A DNA stretch of 64,000 nucleotides from JANQQJ01 sp046290575 (lineage in GTDB: Bacteria > Pseudomonadota > Alphaproteobacteria > SMXS01), in the NCBI GenBank assembly GCA_046290575.1, contig JBKAGX010000001.1, positions 496,001 through 560,000 on the forward strand, read 5' to 3'. Within the stretch, counting starts at the first letter, position 1, and every line of letters starts with the position of its first letter. Shown here piece after piece: positions 18,204-27,649 of this stretch. Under the pieces are notes generated by a model. It was not told where the DNA came from. It did no database searches and saw only the letters and a program-made list of their open reading frames with translations. The position numbers were made by a program, and so were the translations under genes.

Positions 18204-18587
18204 CTAGGCTCGCTGATTCTGAACAGTGTTAGCGATCATCTTGAACGGTTGCTTCAGCAGCGTCCGCAGCTCTTCGTCCGCACCGATATCCGCCAGCGCC
18301 TGATCCATGCAGGACAGCCACTGGTCGCGTTCCTTTGAGCCAATGGCAAAGGGCGCGTGGGGTTCGGTCAGGCAGACCGTGCCATACTTCTCGGAATAGA
18401 GCCTCGGTCCACCAAGCCAGCCGGACAGATACTCAAACAGCTTGTCCTTGATCTCATCCAGATTGTCCGCATGCATGGCCCGAATATCATGGGCTGTCTC
18501 CATCCGGTCCATGGCGTTGTAGAACGCGCCGGCCAGGTCACGGATACCGTCTTCGCCGCCCAGCATCTCATAGGGTGTTTGTCGCAT
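18204..18587 (-). CDS. Group II truncated hemoglobin
   Basis: This is a 127-residue 2-on-2 globin. The start TPYEMLGGEDGIRDLAGAFYNAMD, the segment YLSGWLGGPRLYSEKYG and the following HAPFAIGSKERDQWLSCMDQAL are characteristic of TrHbO/group II. The haem-proximal His lies in the EPHAPF segment and the conserved Trp in QWLSCM. Such proteins bind O2/NO and are tied to oxidative or nitrosative defence. A TTG at 18602 is open, but ATG 18587 fits family length. It lies downstream of and in the same direction as the acyl-CoA synthetase gene. Confidence 0.9.
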   Translation of the reverse strand: MRQTPYEMLGGEDGIRDLAGAFYNAMDRMETAHDIRAMHADNLDEIKDKLFEYLSGWLGGPRLYSEKYGTVCLTEPHAPFAIGSKERDQWLSCMDQALADIGADEELRTLLKQPFKMIANTVQNQRA

Positions 18588-18659
18588 CGATCTCTCGGTC
18601 AAATGATGGTCGTTGTGCCAATTCTTGGCCCAAATCCAATTTCCCCGCGTTGCGCTGGA

Positions 18660-20249
18660 TCAAACCACCTGACTGTTGTGGTCCTTCCAATAGGGTTCGC
18701 GCAGTTCCCGCTTGAGGATTTTGCCTGACCCGGTGCGGGGAATTTCTTCCCGGAATTCCAGTGACCGAGGCATTTTGTAGCTGGCCAGATGTTCGCGGGC
18801 ATAGGCCATGACATCATCTTCACCCAACCCGCTACCGGGCCGGCCAACGATGACCGCGTGCACGCTTTCGCCCCATTCTTCGCTGGGGATGCCGAACACC
18901 GCCACATCCATAATGTCTTCGTGGTGTTCCAGGGCGTCCTCAATCTCGGCGGGGTAAATGTTCATGCCGCCTGAGATGATCATGTCCTTCTTGCGGTCAC
19001 AGATAAAATAGAAGCCCTCCTCATCGAAATAGGCGATGTCACCTACGGTCTGCATGTCGCCCTTGCGGTCCTTTTCGAATTGGTCATCGGCTTTGTGATA
19101 GGTGGTGAAAACGCTGCCGCTGCGCACGAACAACTCGCCGGGCTTGTGCGGTTCCTTGACTTCGTTGCCGTCGTCATCGAACAGGAATATCTCGACCCCA
19201 GGCGCCGGTTTGCCGCACGAGCCTGGTTTCGAAAGCTGATAGGGCGGCGTCAGGATCGTGTTCACGCCCAGCTCGGTCGAGCCATAGACCTCAAACAGGG
19301 AATCATCGGGAAATTTGCTCAGATAGAGCTTCTTCAGCGCATAGGACCATGGTGCAGCGTTGGCGATCAGGATCCGCATTGAGCTGACGTCGTATTTGGC
19401 CAGGATTTCATCGTCCAACTGGCAAATACGCCGTACCGGTGTCGGTGCCGAGAACGTTGATGAGACCTTGTACTTGTCGACCAGCCGCAGCCAGTCTTCG
19501 GCGTTGAACTTGCGCTGCAGAACGACTGTCTGGCCCATCATCAGGCCGATTCCCATGAACGAAGACGGGCCTGAGTGATAAAGCGGCCCGGTGGTGATGT
19601 AGACGTCGTCGGGTGTGTAGCCGATCAACTCGATCATCTTCATCAGCAGTTCCGGGTCGCCGGCATTGCCGCGTACCGCGCCTTTGGGTCGCCCGGTGGT
19701 GCCAGAGGTATAGATCATCGAAAGAGCCTGACCGAGTTGCGGTGCCGGGGGCATTTCACTGCCGTCCTGCCCGTCGACCAGATCAGTGACGGAGACCATG
19801 TCTTCGCCGGGTTGGCCGTCGAAGATCACGATCGTTTTGACCTGCGGAATATCGCCGCGGATTCGTTCGAACAAGGGCGCATATTCCGCATCAGCGAAGA
19901 CCATTTCGGCATCGGAATTATCGACCACATAGGCTGCTTCTTCCGGGGCCAGACGATAATTCAGCGGCACAGAGGTCGTGCCGATCTTGCGCGATGCAAT
20001 CCCAAACGCCACCAGCCAGGGCGAATTGCGCCCGCAGGAAATCACCCTTGTGCCGGGTTTGATGCCCGTGGACAGCAGGCCGCGCGCCAGCTGGTTCGAC
20101 AGTGCCTCAACTTCGGCGAACGTCCACTTGATGAGCGTTCCGTCCGGCCGATCATCGATAACGGCCAGCTTGTCCGGCAGCATCGCTGCGACCATGGTCA
20201 TTGGATCGGGCATTGGCTCCATCGCCTGCGGCTGTGTGTCTTCGCTCAT
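18660..20249 (-). CDS. AMP-binding acyl-CoA synthetase
   Basis: This 529-residue ANL-superfamily enzyme activates a carboxylic acid to acyl-AMP and then acyl-CoA. Motifs in order are YTSGTTGRPKGAVR (P-loop A3), YGSTELG (A5), FICDRKKDMIISGGMNIYPAEIE (A7-A8 hinge) and PRTGSGKILKREL with the C-terminal catalytic Lys (A10). It lacks a membrane anchor and resembles fatty-acid or aromatic-acid CoA ligases; substrate is not assignable. ATG 20249 with a GGGGAAG box is preferred over an upstream in-frame start. The truncated hemoglobin follows on the same strand. Confidence 0.9.
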   Translation of the reverse strand: MSEDTQPQAMEPMPDPMTMVAAMLPDKLAVIDDRPDGTLIKWTFAEVEALSNQLARGLLSTGIKPGTRVISCGRNSPWLVAFGIASRKIGTTSVPLNYRLAPEEAAYVVDNSDAEMVFADAEYAPLFERIRGDIPQVKTIVIFDGQPGEDMVSVTDLVDGQDGSEMPPAPQLGQALSMIYTSGTTGRPKGAVRGNAGDPELLMKMIELIGYTPDDVYITTGPLYHSGPSSFMGIGLMMGQTVVLQRKFNAEDWLRLVDKYKVSSTFSAPTPVRRICQLDDEILAKYDVSSMRILIANAAPWSYALKKLYLSKFPDDSLFEVYGSTELGVNTILTPPYQLSKPGSCGKPAPGVEIFLFDDDGNEVKEPHKPGELFVRSGSVFTTYHKADDQFEKDRKGDMQTVGDIAYFDEEGFYFICDRKKDMIISGGMNIYPAEIEDALEHHEDIMDVAVFGIPSEEWGESVHAVIVGRPGSGLGEDDVMAYAREHLASYKMPRSLEFREEIPRTGSGKILKRELREPYWKDHNSQVV

Positions 20250-20367
20250 TAATCTTCCCCTGTTTTCTTCCCGTGAAAGAGCAAAGCATTGGCGCGCGGA
20301 TTCGACAACCACTTTCGTTTACAGCGTATTCCTTTAGTCTTTGCTTTGGTGAAGCGGGGAGGGGCCT

Positions 20368-21297
20368 ATGACTGATCATCCAATCCGAACCGAAATGGTC
20401 GAGGCCAACGGTCTCACCTTCGAGGTGGACATGTGTGGCGGTGGCGACAAGTTCGCCCTGTGTCTGCATGGCTTTCCAGAGCACTCGTTTTCCTGGCGCT
20501 ATCAACTGCCACTGCTGGCATCGCTGGGCTATACGGTTTGGGCACCGAACCAGCGCGGATACGGCAAGTCCAGCCGTCCCAAGGGTGTTGAGAACTACGC
20601 CATTGAGCATTTGCTTGCCGATGCGGCTGGCTTGATCGATGCATCAGGATTCAAGGATATCACGCTGATTGGCCATGACTGGGGCGCTGTGGTGTCGTGG
20701 GCGTTTGCGATCCAGCAGGTCAGACCGCTGACGCGATTGGTGATCATGAATGTGCCGCACCCGGCACCGTTCATCGAAACCATCCAGAACAGCAAAGAAC
20801 AGCGCCGAAAATCCTGGTACATCCGCTTTTTTCAAATTCCCTGGCTGCCTGAGTTCCTGTTGGGCCTTGGGAATGCCAAGCGGGTGGGTGCTGCCTTTTC
20901 CGGCATGGCGCGCGACAAGACCAACTTCGGTCCCGACGTTATCCAGGTCTATCGCGACAACGCGGCCCAACCCGGAGCACTGACCGCCATGATCAATTGG
21001 TATCGGGCCAATTTCAGTGACAAAGGCGGCTTGTCATCGATGGTTGATGGCCAGGTTCCGGTAATCGAAACGCCGACCTTGATGCTATGGGGGGAGGCCG
21101 ATGATGCGCTCGGCAAGGAGACAACGCTGGGCACAGAACAGTATGTTCAGGATTTCACGATTCGGTATCTACCCGGCGTGTCCCACTGGGTGCAGCAGGA
21201 AGCGCCGGAGGCGGTCAATGCCGCGCTTGAAGCCTGGCTGACCGGCCAGCCGATCCCGGAAAAAGCCCCGGATGGGCGAGCGCTTAATCCGTCCTAG
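20368..21297 (+). CDS. Alpha/beta hydrolase, epoxide-hydrolase-like
   Basis: This 309-residue alpha/beta hydrolase has the oxyanion HGFPE near residue 34, WAPNQRGYGKSSRP, the nucleophile elbow GHDWGA with Asp (not Ser) near 109, and the catalytic His in GVSHWVQQEAP near 273. The Asp nucleophile points to epoxide hydrolase or haloalkane dehalogenase activity; HGxP and a cap region with several tyrosines favour epoxide hydrolase. It is divergent from the acyl-CoA synthetase and convergent with the methyltransferase. Confidence 0.88.
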   Translation: MTDHPIRTEMVEANGLTFEVDMCGGGDKFALCLHGFPEHSFSWRYQLPLLASLGYTVWAPNQRGYGKSSRPKGVENYAIEHLLADAAGLIDASGFKDITLIGHDWGAVVSWAFAIQQVRPLTRLVIMNVPHPAPFIETIQNSKEQRRKSWYIRFFQIPWLPEFLLGLGNAKRVGAAFSGMARDKTNFGPDVIQVYRDNAAQPGALTAMINWYRANFSDKGGLSSMVDGQVPVIETPTLMLWGEADDALGKETTLGTEQYVQDFTIRYLPGVSHWVQQEAPEAVNAALEAWLTGQPIPEKAPDGRALNPS

Positions 21298-21305
21298 GGG
21301 TTGCC

Positions 21306-22079
21306 CTAGGGCTTCGTTACAAGGAACAAAAATCTGTTGATGCTGAAGAAGTAGCGACCATCGGCGCCCAGCGCCTGTTGCTCGGCATACCACGCATTGG
21401 CCTCCTCCTCTGAAATCCCGTTACGGCCGGTCGCGAAGTCGGCGATCCCCTTGACGATCCCGTAGCTGAACGTGTTGCGGTGGAATTCCGGATTGAACAT
21501 CGGGATCGCATCGCGCTGGCGGATGACGAACCCGGCATCGCGCAACAGGGGGGACAGGACCTGTGGCAGGCTGCGATGCACGAAATGGTCGTCCCAGGCG
21601 GTCATCACGCGCGCCATGCGGTCCGGGTGCTCCGTGTGCAGCACCAGCGAATCATAATCCGTGTCGAGAATGGCTGCCCGCCCGCCGGGCTTCAGCACCC
21701 GGAACAGCTCTTTCAGGGCCAGCGGCATGTCTTCGACATATTCATAAACCTGGGTGGACGTCGCGGCGTCGATGGTTCCGTCGTCAAACGGCAAGTCGGT
21801 GGCGTCGGCCACTTCAAAGCGGGCCCATGGCATATCGGCGCATCGGTCTTGCGTCATCGTGATCATCGGCGCGCTGACGTCTATGCCGTAACACGCACCG
21901 GTCTTGCCGACGCTGGCGGCCATGTCCTTTGCCAGCAAGCCGGGGCCGACGCCGATATCCAGCGCGGTTTCGCCGGGAACGAGTTGTAGCGAGTCCAGCA
22001 CCGCATTGCGCTGCGCGGTCACATCCGGGGTTTGATAAACCGCCTCGATCCAGCGGGCGGCATCTTCATCGAAATCCAT
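21306..22079 (-). CDS. SAM-dependent methyltransferase (UbiE/class I type)
   Basis: This is a 257-residue Rossmann-fold methyltransferase: motif I ALDIGVGPGLLAKDMA, acidic residue in YGIDVSAPM, motif II VADATDLPFDDGTID, and VLKPGGRAAILDTD. The C-terminal third is an unrecognised acceptor-binding part. Substrate is unknown. It sits 11 nt downstream of the EthD gene on the same strand and is probably in one transcript with it. Confidence 0.85.
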   Translation of the reverse strand: MDFDEDAARWIEAVYQTPDVTAQRNAVLDSLQLVPGETALDIGVGPGLLAKDMAASVGKTGACYGIDVSAPMITMTQDRCADMPWARFEVADATDLPFDDGTIDAATSTQVYEYVEDMPLALKELFRVLKPGGRAAILDTDYDSLVLHTEHPDRMARVMTAWDDHFVHRSLPQVLSPLLRDAGFVIRQRDAIPMFNPEFHRNTFSYGIVKGIADFATGRNGISEEEANAWYAEQQALGADGRYFFSINRFLFLVTKP

Positions 22080-22090
22080 GGAAAGCTCTC

Positions 22091-22762
22091 TCAGGCCTTG
22101 ATGATGTGTTCGCGCAGCAGCATGGAGGGCGCGGCCGCCGGCAGCGCCTTGAAATTGGGCTCGTCAGCATCGATCAGCTTGTGATGCGGGTCTTGTCCTG
22201 CCGCCATGATGCTGTCCAGATTGGCAAACCAGGTCGAGCCATAGCCGTCGCAGAACACGTCTTTGCCAGCTTTGTAGGCACCGGGCAGCACATGGCTCTG
22301 CACATGGCGCACCACGCCCGCCAGGTCAGCTACCAAAGGCCCGTGTGTATTGCACCAGTAAGACTGAAAGTCTTCTACAGCCATGTCTGCGCGCCGGTTG
22401 GTCGGTTTGATCGATTTCACCGCGCCATCTGGCACCTCGCCCGCCTTGATGACGTGTTCCTCAACAAGCAACAGCGACAGCGAAGTCCGGTCGATGAACT
22501 GTGCCTCGTCGGCCTCCACTTCGGCCCAATAGGGCCTGGCCGCGTTGGCCTTCATCACCTCGCGGCTCTCGAACCAGATTTCGACGACGCCATCGAATAC
22601 CGATTCGCCCGTGCGGGTTTCGGGCAGCGGATGGTTCTGAACATATCGTTCCACACCATCCAGTCCCATCACCACGCCGGCATGCTGACCCAGCCAATAG
22701 TCATAGAACTCGTCATCGGGCATGCCGACGCGTTTGCGAAAGAACTCAACGACTTTGACCAT
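22091..22762 (-). CDS. Tandem EthD-domain protein
   Basis: This 223-residue protein consists of two dimeric alpha-beta-barrel (EthD/ABM-type) halves. Both carry a D-x-F-x-x-Y/W-W...H pattern (DDEFYDYWLGQHAG and VEDFQSYWCNTHGP) and both end alike (LLVEEHVIKAG and LLREHIIKA), which indicates internal duplication. EthD proteins accompany P450s and oxidative degradation genes, where their exact role is unclear. The ATG with complement CAT at 22760-22762 has GGGAG upstream; a longer frame is not supported. It is divergent from the AhpD-like gene. Confidence 0.82.
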   Translation of the reverse strand: MVKVVEFFRKRVGMPDDEFYDYWLGQHAGVVMGLDGVERYVQNHPLPETRTGESVFDGVVEIWFESREVMKANAARPYWAEVEADEAQFIDRTSLSLLLVEEHVIKAGEVPDGAVKSIKPTNRRADMAVEDFQSYWCNTHGPLVADLAGVVRHVQSHVLPGAYKAGKDVFCDGYGSTWFANLDSIMAAGQDPHHKLIDADEPNFKALPAAAPSMLLREHIIKA

Positions 22763-22920
22763 GACTGGCGTCTCCCTTCGTATAGCGGACGATTTGACCA
22801 CGGGTTGCGTTCACGGTCACGCGTGATTTTTTCCTTGGCGGCAGGGGGGTGGTGACGCATGTTTTAGAGCAACAGGGCCCGGCCATGTGCGTCGGGAACA
22901 AACCCGCAAGGAGAGTGATG

Positions 22921-23511
22921 ATGACCCGTATTGAAAAAATCGACGTCGAAAACTGGGACCCCGAACTGCGCGAAATGACCCGCGCGGACGAGGCAACCCC
23001 GCTGGAGCAGGGCCTGATGCGCATCTATGCGCATGTGCCCGGCATCGCCAAGGGGCTGGCCGCGTTTGGCGGCGCGTTGAAGATGAACCGCACGCTGCCG
23101 GAACGGCTGGTGGAGCTGGTGCGTCTGCGCATTGCCTTCCACAACCAGTGCCGCAGCTGCATGGCGATCCGTTATACCGACGCGCTGGCTGATGGCGTCA
23201 CCGAAGATCTGGTCTGCTCGCTTGAGAAGCCGGCTGAAGCGGACAATCTCACCGACGCAGAAAAGGTCGCCATCGAATATGGCGAACGGTTTGCGACCAA
23301 TCACCTGTCCATCGACGACGAGATGTATGACCGCCTGCGCGAGCACTTCACCGAAGCGCAACTGGTTGAACTGGGCACCATTGCCGCATTCTTCGTCGGT
23401 TTTGGCAGGCTGGCCGCGACCTGGAGCATGACCGAGGAGCTGCCGGAGAAGTTCCAGGACACCAGCGCGCCCATTGCCCCCTGGGGTGAAGACGCCATCG
23501 TCGTCCGCTAA
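22921..23511 (+). CDS. AhpD-like carboxymuconolactone decarboxylase family protein
   Basis: This 196-residue all-helical protein has the redox motif CRSC near residue 61 within RIAFHNQCRSCMAIR, as in AhpD-type peroxidase-associated proteins. The remainder (LTDAEKVAIEYGERFA) is typical of the CMD family. It probably works in thiol-based peroxide detoxification or is an uncharacterised oxidoreductase. AAGGAG at 22908-22913 lies 7 nt before the second of two adjacent ATGs (22921), which I choose. Confidence 0.87.
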   Translation: MTRIEKIDVENWDPELREMTRADEATPLEQGLMRIYAHVPGIAKGLAAFGGALKMNRTLPERLVELVRLRIAFHNQCRSCMAIRYTDALADGVTEDLVCSLEKPAEADNLTDAEKVAIEYGERFATNHLSIDDEMYDRLREHFTEAQLVELGTIAAFFVGFGRLAATWSMTEELPEKFQDTSAPIAPWGEDAIVVR

Positions 23512-23532
23512 TTTTAGAAAAGGTAGAAGAGG

Positions 23533-24313
23533 ATGTATGACGACATCCTCTATGCGGTGGATGATCCGGTCGCTGTCATCACGCTGACCGACGATCGGGA
23601 AGCCTTTACCGCAAAACTGGACAGTGAAGACCCGTCCTGCACGCAGAGGCAGACCCGCGGTGTTGGTCGTCAGGCGCGGGCGTGGCGCGGTTTGATGCGG
23701 TGATTGGCCGAACGCGGGCCCGGTGCACACGGGAAGAAGCCACGGACGAAACCCGGGCTGTTCTTATCTGCTTGAGATAGAAAAACCGGTGATTGCCGCG
23801 GTCAACGGCGTGGCCGCCGGCGGCGGTTTGGTGCTGGCGGCGCTGTGCGACCTTCGTTTCGCGGCGCCGGAAGCCCAATTCACGACAGTGTTTTCCAAGC
23901 GCGGGTTGATCTCCGAACATGGAACCAGTTGGATATTGCCACGCCTGCTCGGACCGGGCCGGGCGCTCGATCTGCTGTGGTCGTCACGCAAAATCGGCGC
24001 CGAAGAAGCGCTGCGGATCGGCCTGGTCGAGTTCCTCACCGGGCCGGATGATCTGCTGGATCAGGCTTGCACCTATGTCGCCGAGCTGGCCGCCAATGTT
24101 TCGCCGGCGTCCATGCGGGACACCAAACGGCTGGTTTACAGCCACATGGGGCTCGGTTTCGATCCCGCGCTGCGTGAAACTCACGAGGTGATGCGCGCCA
24201 GCCTCAAGCGGACGGATGCCAAGGAAGGTGTCGACTCGTTTGTCAACCGTCGACCACCCAATTTTCCCAGAATCAAAGGCGACGAGGGTCCGCGGCATGA
24301 GGAAAAGGATTAA
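23533..24313 (+). pseudogene. Decayed enoyl-CoA hydratase (crotonase) gene
   Basis: A start with an AGAGG box gives MYDDILYAVDDPVAVITL, a normal crotonase N-terminus, but this frame stops at 23701-23703. From about 23765 another frame continues with IEKPVIAAVNGVAAGGGLVLAALCDLRF and the complete C-terminal half (GTSWILPRLLGPGRALDLL). In between, fragments of the expected sequence occur in different frames (EADP in frame 3, PAVLVV in frame 2), and the first oxyanion-hole segment GAGRxFCAG is lost. Several indels, not one sequencing error, are required. The C-terminal ORF might still be translated but could not form a normal active site. Confidence 0.8.
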
Positions 24314-25136
24314 GACTTCAATTTCGTCCGCTCTTTCGGCGCTTCCCGGACCTGTCAGGGAGCATGTCCACCGTGACCTTATGCAGCGTCGTCTGTCGGG
24401 CATCCCGTTGCTGCGCGACAACGGTAAGGCCTTTGTCGGGACTTTCCACAAATCGGGTACAGTTCTTCTCTTGAAAATCATATCCAGCCTCTGCCGCAGG
24501 TCCAACGCGCGTTTCTGGCAGAAATCTGTCAGGCCTGATGAGCCGGATCGCTGGGACGTCTGCTTTGATTGGGACGCTGATTTTTCAAATAAGGAAGGGC
24601 TCACCAGCCAACAGGCGCCGACGGTTCTTGTGATCCGGGATCCCCGGGATATCATTGTGTCGGGCAGTTATTATCACGTGAAGTCTGAAGAAGGCTGGTT
24701 GCAGGTTGCGGACGAACGGTTCGCCGGCAAAACCTATCAGGAGGCGATCAGTGCTCTGGCTTCTGCGAAGGATCGCTTTCTCTTCGAAATGGACCACAGG
24801 GGCGGCGAAACAATAGAACGCATTCTGGCGCGTCTAAAAGATCCCGTGCTCTTCCAAGCCAAAGTTGTCCGCTACGAAACGCTTGTATCGGCAGACCGGT
24901 TGCAGGCGTTTTTTGACATGTTCAGGTTCTTGGGAGTCGATGAAGCCTATCTGCCTACAGCGCTTGAGATTAGTATCGACAACAGCCTGTCACAGGCCAA
25001 AAAACAGGATGCCAGCCATGTGCGCAGCGGGGCACCGCGGCAATGGGAAACAGAATTCGATGATGAAACCCGCCAGGCGTTCGAAAAGCGCTTTCCTGAC
25101 GCACTTTCGATCATGGGTTACGACGAGCCGCTATAA
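24297..25136 (+). CDS. Sulfotransferase-like P-loop protein
   Basis: This 279-residue protein has a 5'-phosphosulfate loop GTFHKSGTVLLLKII near residue 48 and a 3'-phosphate site PTVLVIRDPRDIIVSGSYYH near 106-125, as in Sulfotransfer_1-type enzymes. The C-terminal SGAPRQWETEFDDETRQAFEKRF matches the family end. The acceptor is unknown. ATG 24297 overlaps the end of the decayed hydratase and is preceded by GAGGG; the frame extends further upstream without homology. It lies next to galE and the polysaccharide locus. Confidence 0.82.
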   Translation: MRKRIKTSISSALSALPGPVREHVHRDLMQRRLSGIPLLRDNGKAFVGTFHKSGTVLLLKIISSLCRRSNARFWQKSVRPDEPDRWDVCFDWDADFSNKEGLTSQQAPTVLVIRDPRDIIVSGSYYHVKSEEGWLQVADERFAGKTYQEAISALASAKDRFLFEMDHRGGETIERILARLKDPVLFQAKVVRYETLVSADRLQAFFDMFRFLGVDEAYLPTALEISIDNSLSQAKKQDASHVRSGAPRQWETEFDDETRQAFEKRFPDALSIMGYDEPL

Positions 25137-25162
25137 GTCCATTCTCTAAGTAGGACCCGTTT

Positions 25163-26149
25163 CTAGCGTCGCTGATTGAGTTGGCGTTCCCAGTTCAGCG
25201 CGTGCTCGACAATGGTTTCCAGGTCGTCCAGCTGCGGCGTCCAGCCCAAAACATCGCGCACCCGGTCGGCTTTTGAGATCAGGCTGGGCGGGTCACCCGC
25301 TCGGCGCGGGCCGATTTCGACGGGCAGTGGCCGTCCCGTGACGGCTTCCAGGGCAGCGATCACCTCGCGGACGGATGCCCCACGGCCATAGCCACAATTC
25401 ATCACCTGCGCTTCGCCGCCGCCCAGCAAATAGTTCAGTGCCTTGACGTGCGCGTCGGCCAGATCAGTGACATGGATGTAATCCCGCACCCCGGTCCCGT
25501 CGGGGGTGTCGTAATCGTCGCCGAAGATGGTCAGATGGTCGCGCAGGCCCAGCGCCGTCTGTACCGCGAGTTTGATCAGATGGGTCGCGTTGGCCATCGA
25601 CTGGCCGCGGCGCCCCTCTGGATCGGCACCCGCTACATTGAAGTACCGCAGCGCGACATAACGGAAATCATGCGCGGCGGCGGTATCGCGCAGCATGAAT
25701 TCGGTCATCAGCTTTGAAGTGCCATAGGGAGAGATCGGCACCTTGGCGCTGTCCTCGGTGACAGGCACCACTGCTGGTTCGCCGTAGACTGCTGCAGTGG
25801 AGGAAAAGATGAACTTGTCCACGCCTGCCGAGATGCAGGCTTCGATCAGCCCATGCGAATTGACCGTGTTGTTCCTGTAGTACAGCAGAGGGTTTTCCAC
25901 CGATTCCGGCACGATGATCGAGCCCGCGAAATGCAACACCGCTTCAATGCCCCTGCCGGCCAGCAAGTCATCCAGCATCGGCCGGTCGGAGACATCGCCT
26001 TTCTGGAAGTCGGCACCACCGGGCACGATAGCGCGGTCGCCGTTCGACAGATTGTCCAGAACCACGACTTCGTGGCCCTCATCGAGCAGCAATTGTGCTG
26101 TGTGACTGCCGATATAGCCGGCCCCGCCTGTCACCAGAATTATTGGCAT
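25163..26149 (-). CDS. galE: UDP-glucose 4-epimerase
   Basis: This is a 328-residue extended SDR enzyme that interconverts UDP-glucose and UDP-galactose. Visible are the NAD-binding GGAGYIGSH at the N-terminus, LHFAGSIIVPESV, catalytic Ser in FSSTAAVYG and YGTSK (YxxxK), then RYFNVAGADPEG and RDYIHVTDLADAH, all diagnostic for GalE. ATG 26149 has AGGAAG upstream and begins the family alignment; an upstream in-frame extension is ignored. It is divergent from the polysaccharide export operon and probably supplies it with UDP-galactose-type precursors. Confidence 0.94.
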   Translation of the reverse strand: MPIILVTGGAGYIGSHTAQLLLDEGHEVVVLDNLSNGDRAIVPGGADFQKGDVSDRPMLDDLLAGRGIEAVLHFAGSIIVPESVENPLLYYRNNTVNSHGLIEACISAGVDKFIFSSTAAVYGEPAVVPVTEDSAKVPISPYGTSKLMTEFMLRDTAAAHDFRYVALRYFNVAGADPEGRRGQSMANATHLIKLAVQTALGLRDHLTIFGDDYDTPDGTGVRDYIHVTDLADAHVKALNYLLGGGEAQVMNCGYGRGASVREVIAALEAVTGRPLPVEIGPRRAGDPPSLISKADRVRDVLGWTPQLDDLETIVEHALNWERQLNQRR

Positions 26150-26340
26150 AAGTTCTTCCTCTGATACTGCTTTTGGGTAACCTTCAGGGCGCTGTTTTGC
26201 AACGCACAAATCTGCCCTGCCTGACGTGACACCGGGGTCACGATCTATTATTGTTTGCCCGTCGTCACAGCACACGCAGCCGGGCCGGTGCGCTATTCGC
26301 TATCGAGACGGTTTATCACGGGATGAGGTCGAGGAGACGT

Positions 26341-27639
26341 ATGAAGCACAGCGACGCTAATGTGCAGACAAAGCCCGCAAGGTCGCGCTGGTTATTCACA
26401 AGCCGGTTGGGCCTGGTGCTTCTTTTTGCAGGGGTAATCACAATACCGCCTGCCATCGCTCAGCCAGGTGACCCGGAAAGTACGGCGGTCCGGGACCGTG
26501 CCCGGCCTGATTATGACCCCGCCGGAATTCGGGTCGGGAGTTTCTTCCTCTATCCCAGTATCGATCTGGGCGTTGAGTATGAAGACAATGTCTTCGCAAC
26601 GACGAACAATAAGCAGAGTGACGCAATCCTGACCGTTGCGCCACGGGTTGCAATGCAATCGGACTGGAGCCGCCACGCGCTCTCTTTGGAAGCATCGGGA
26701 AGGCTTGGGTTCTTTACAGACCTTACCACTGAGGACTATCAGGACGCGCGTTTGGGGCTGAGCGGTCGCCTTGATGTGGGGCGCAACAGCTGGGTGCAGT
26801 TTCGAGTGGCCGGGAACCGGCGGCACGAGGACCGGGGCTCCCCGGACGACGCAGGTGGCCTGAAGCCGACGATATTCTACACGGTCAACCCGGAGGTTCG
26901 CCTTCATATCGGTCTCAATCGGCTGTTTATCCAACTTGCCACAGAGGTCGATGTCGTCGACTTCAAGGATACCCTCGCGGCGGGTGGCGTGATCATCAAT
27001 GAAGACGATCGTGACCGGGTTGTCTGGACCGGCCGGGTGAAACTGGGGATGCGGGTTTCGGAGGGACTAAGGGCGTTTGTCGAGGGATCCTACAATGTCC
27101 GGGACTACGACGACCTGGTTGATGATGCAGGCAGAATGCGAGATTCGGACGGATTCGGGATTAGTGCCGGAGTTAATGTTGTCTTGACGGGAACGCTCAC
27201 CGCCGAGGCATTCCTGGGGTATCGGCGCCAGTCATTCGACGAATTGGCTTTTGAGACGATCAAGGGTGTGACCGGCGGCCTCGACCTGATTTGGACGCCG
27301 ACCCAGTTAACCACCGTTACCCTTGGTGGGGAGCGTCGCATTGATGAGACCACACAGGCGGGCGTGTCCGGTGTCTTCGCAACGGAGTTCAGTCTCCGGG
27401 TGGATCATGAACTGCTGCGTCAGTTGATCGTCACGGCACAGGGCAGCGTCTTCGATCGTGATTTCCGTGGCAATGGCAGAAACGATACAGGGTGGCGCGC
27501 CGGGGTGCGGGCAACCTATCTCCTGAACAGAAACCTGAATCTGGACGTGGGATATGAGTATCGGAAACGCGACTCAAATTTCGCGCTGGAAACGTTTGAT
27601 CTGAACAAAGCTCACCTGCGTCTGAGGGTGCAGCTCTAG
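26341..27639 (+). CDS. Outer-membrane beta-barrel protein of the exopolysaccharide locus
   Basis: This 432-residue protein has a signal peptide ending near AIAQPG and then amphipathic beta-strands throughout (VGSFFLYPSIDLGVEYEDNVFAT, ..., LDVGYEYRKRD) with a terminal strand LRLRVQL. It resembles the outer_membrane beta-barrel proteins (BBP2_2 type) that open alphaproteobacterial exopolysaccharide operons. It may form the outer export pore or partner of the Wza-like protein. ATG 26341 has GAGGAG at 26330-26335. The next gene begins 10 nt later. Confidence 0.82.
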   Translation: MKHSDANVQTKPARSRWLFTSRLGLVLLFAGVITIPPAIAQPGDPESTAVRDRARPDYDPAGIRVGSFFLYPSIDLGVEYEDNVFATTNNKQSDAILTVAPRVAMQSDWSRHALSLEASGRLGFFTDLTTEDYQDARLGLSGRLDVGRNSWVQFRVAGNRRHEDRGSPDDAGGLKPTIFYTVNPEVRLHIGLNRLFIQLATEVDVVDFKDTLAAGGVIINEDDRDRVVWTGRVKLGMRVSEGLRAFVEGSYNVRDYDDLVDDAGRMRDSDGFGISAGVNVVLTGTLTAEAFLGYRRQSFDELAFETIKGVTGGLDLIWTPTQLTTVTLGGERRIDETTQAGVSGVFATEFSLRVDHELLRQLIVTAQGSVFDRDFRGNGRNDTGWRAGVRATYLLNRNLNLDVGYEYRKRDSNFALETFDLNKAHLRLRVQL

Positions 27640-27649
27640 AGGATTTTTC

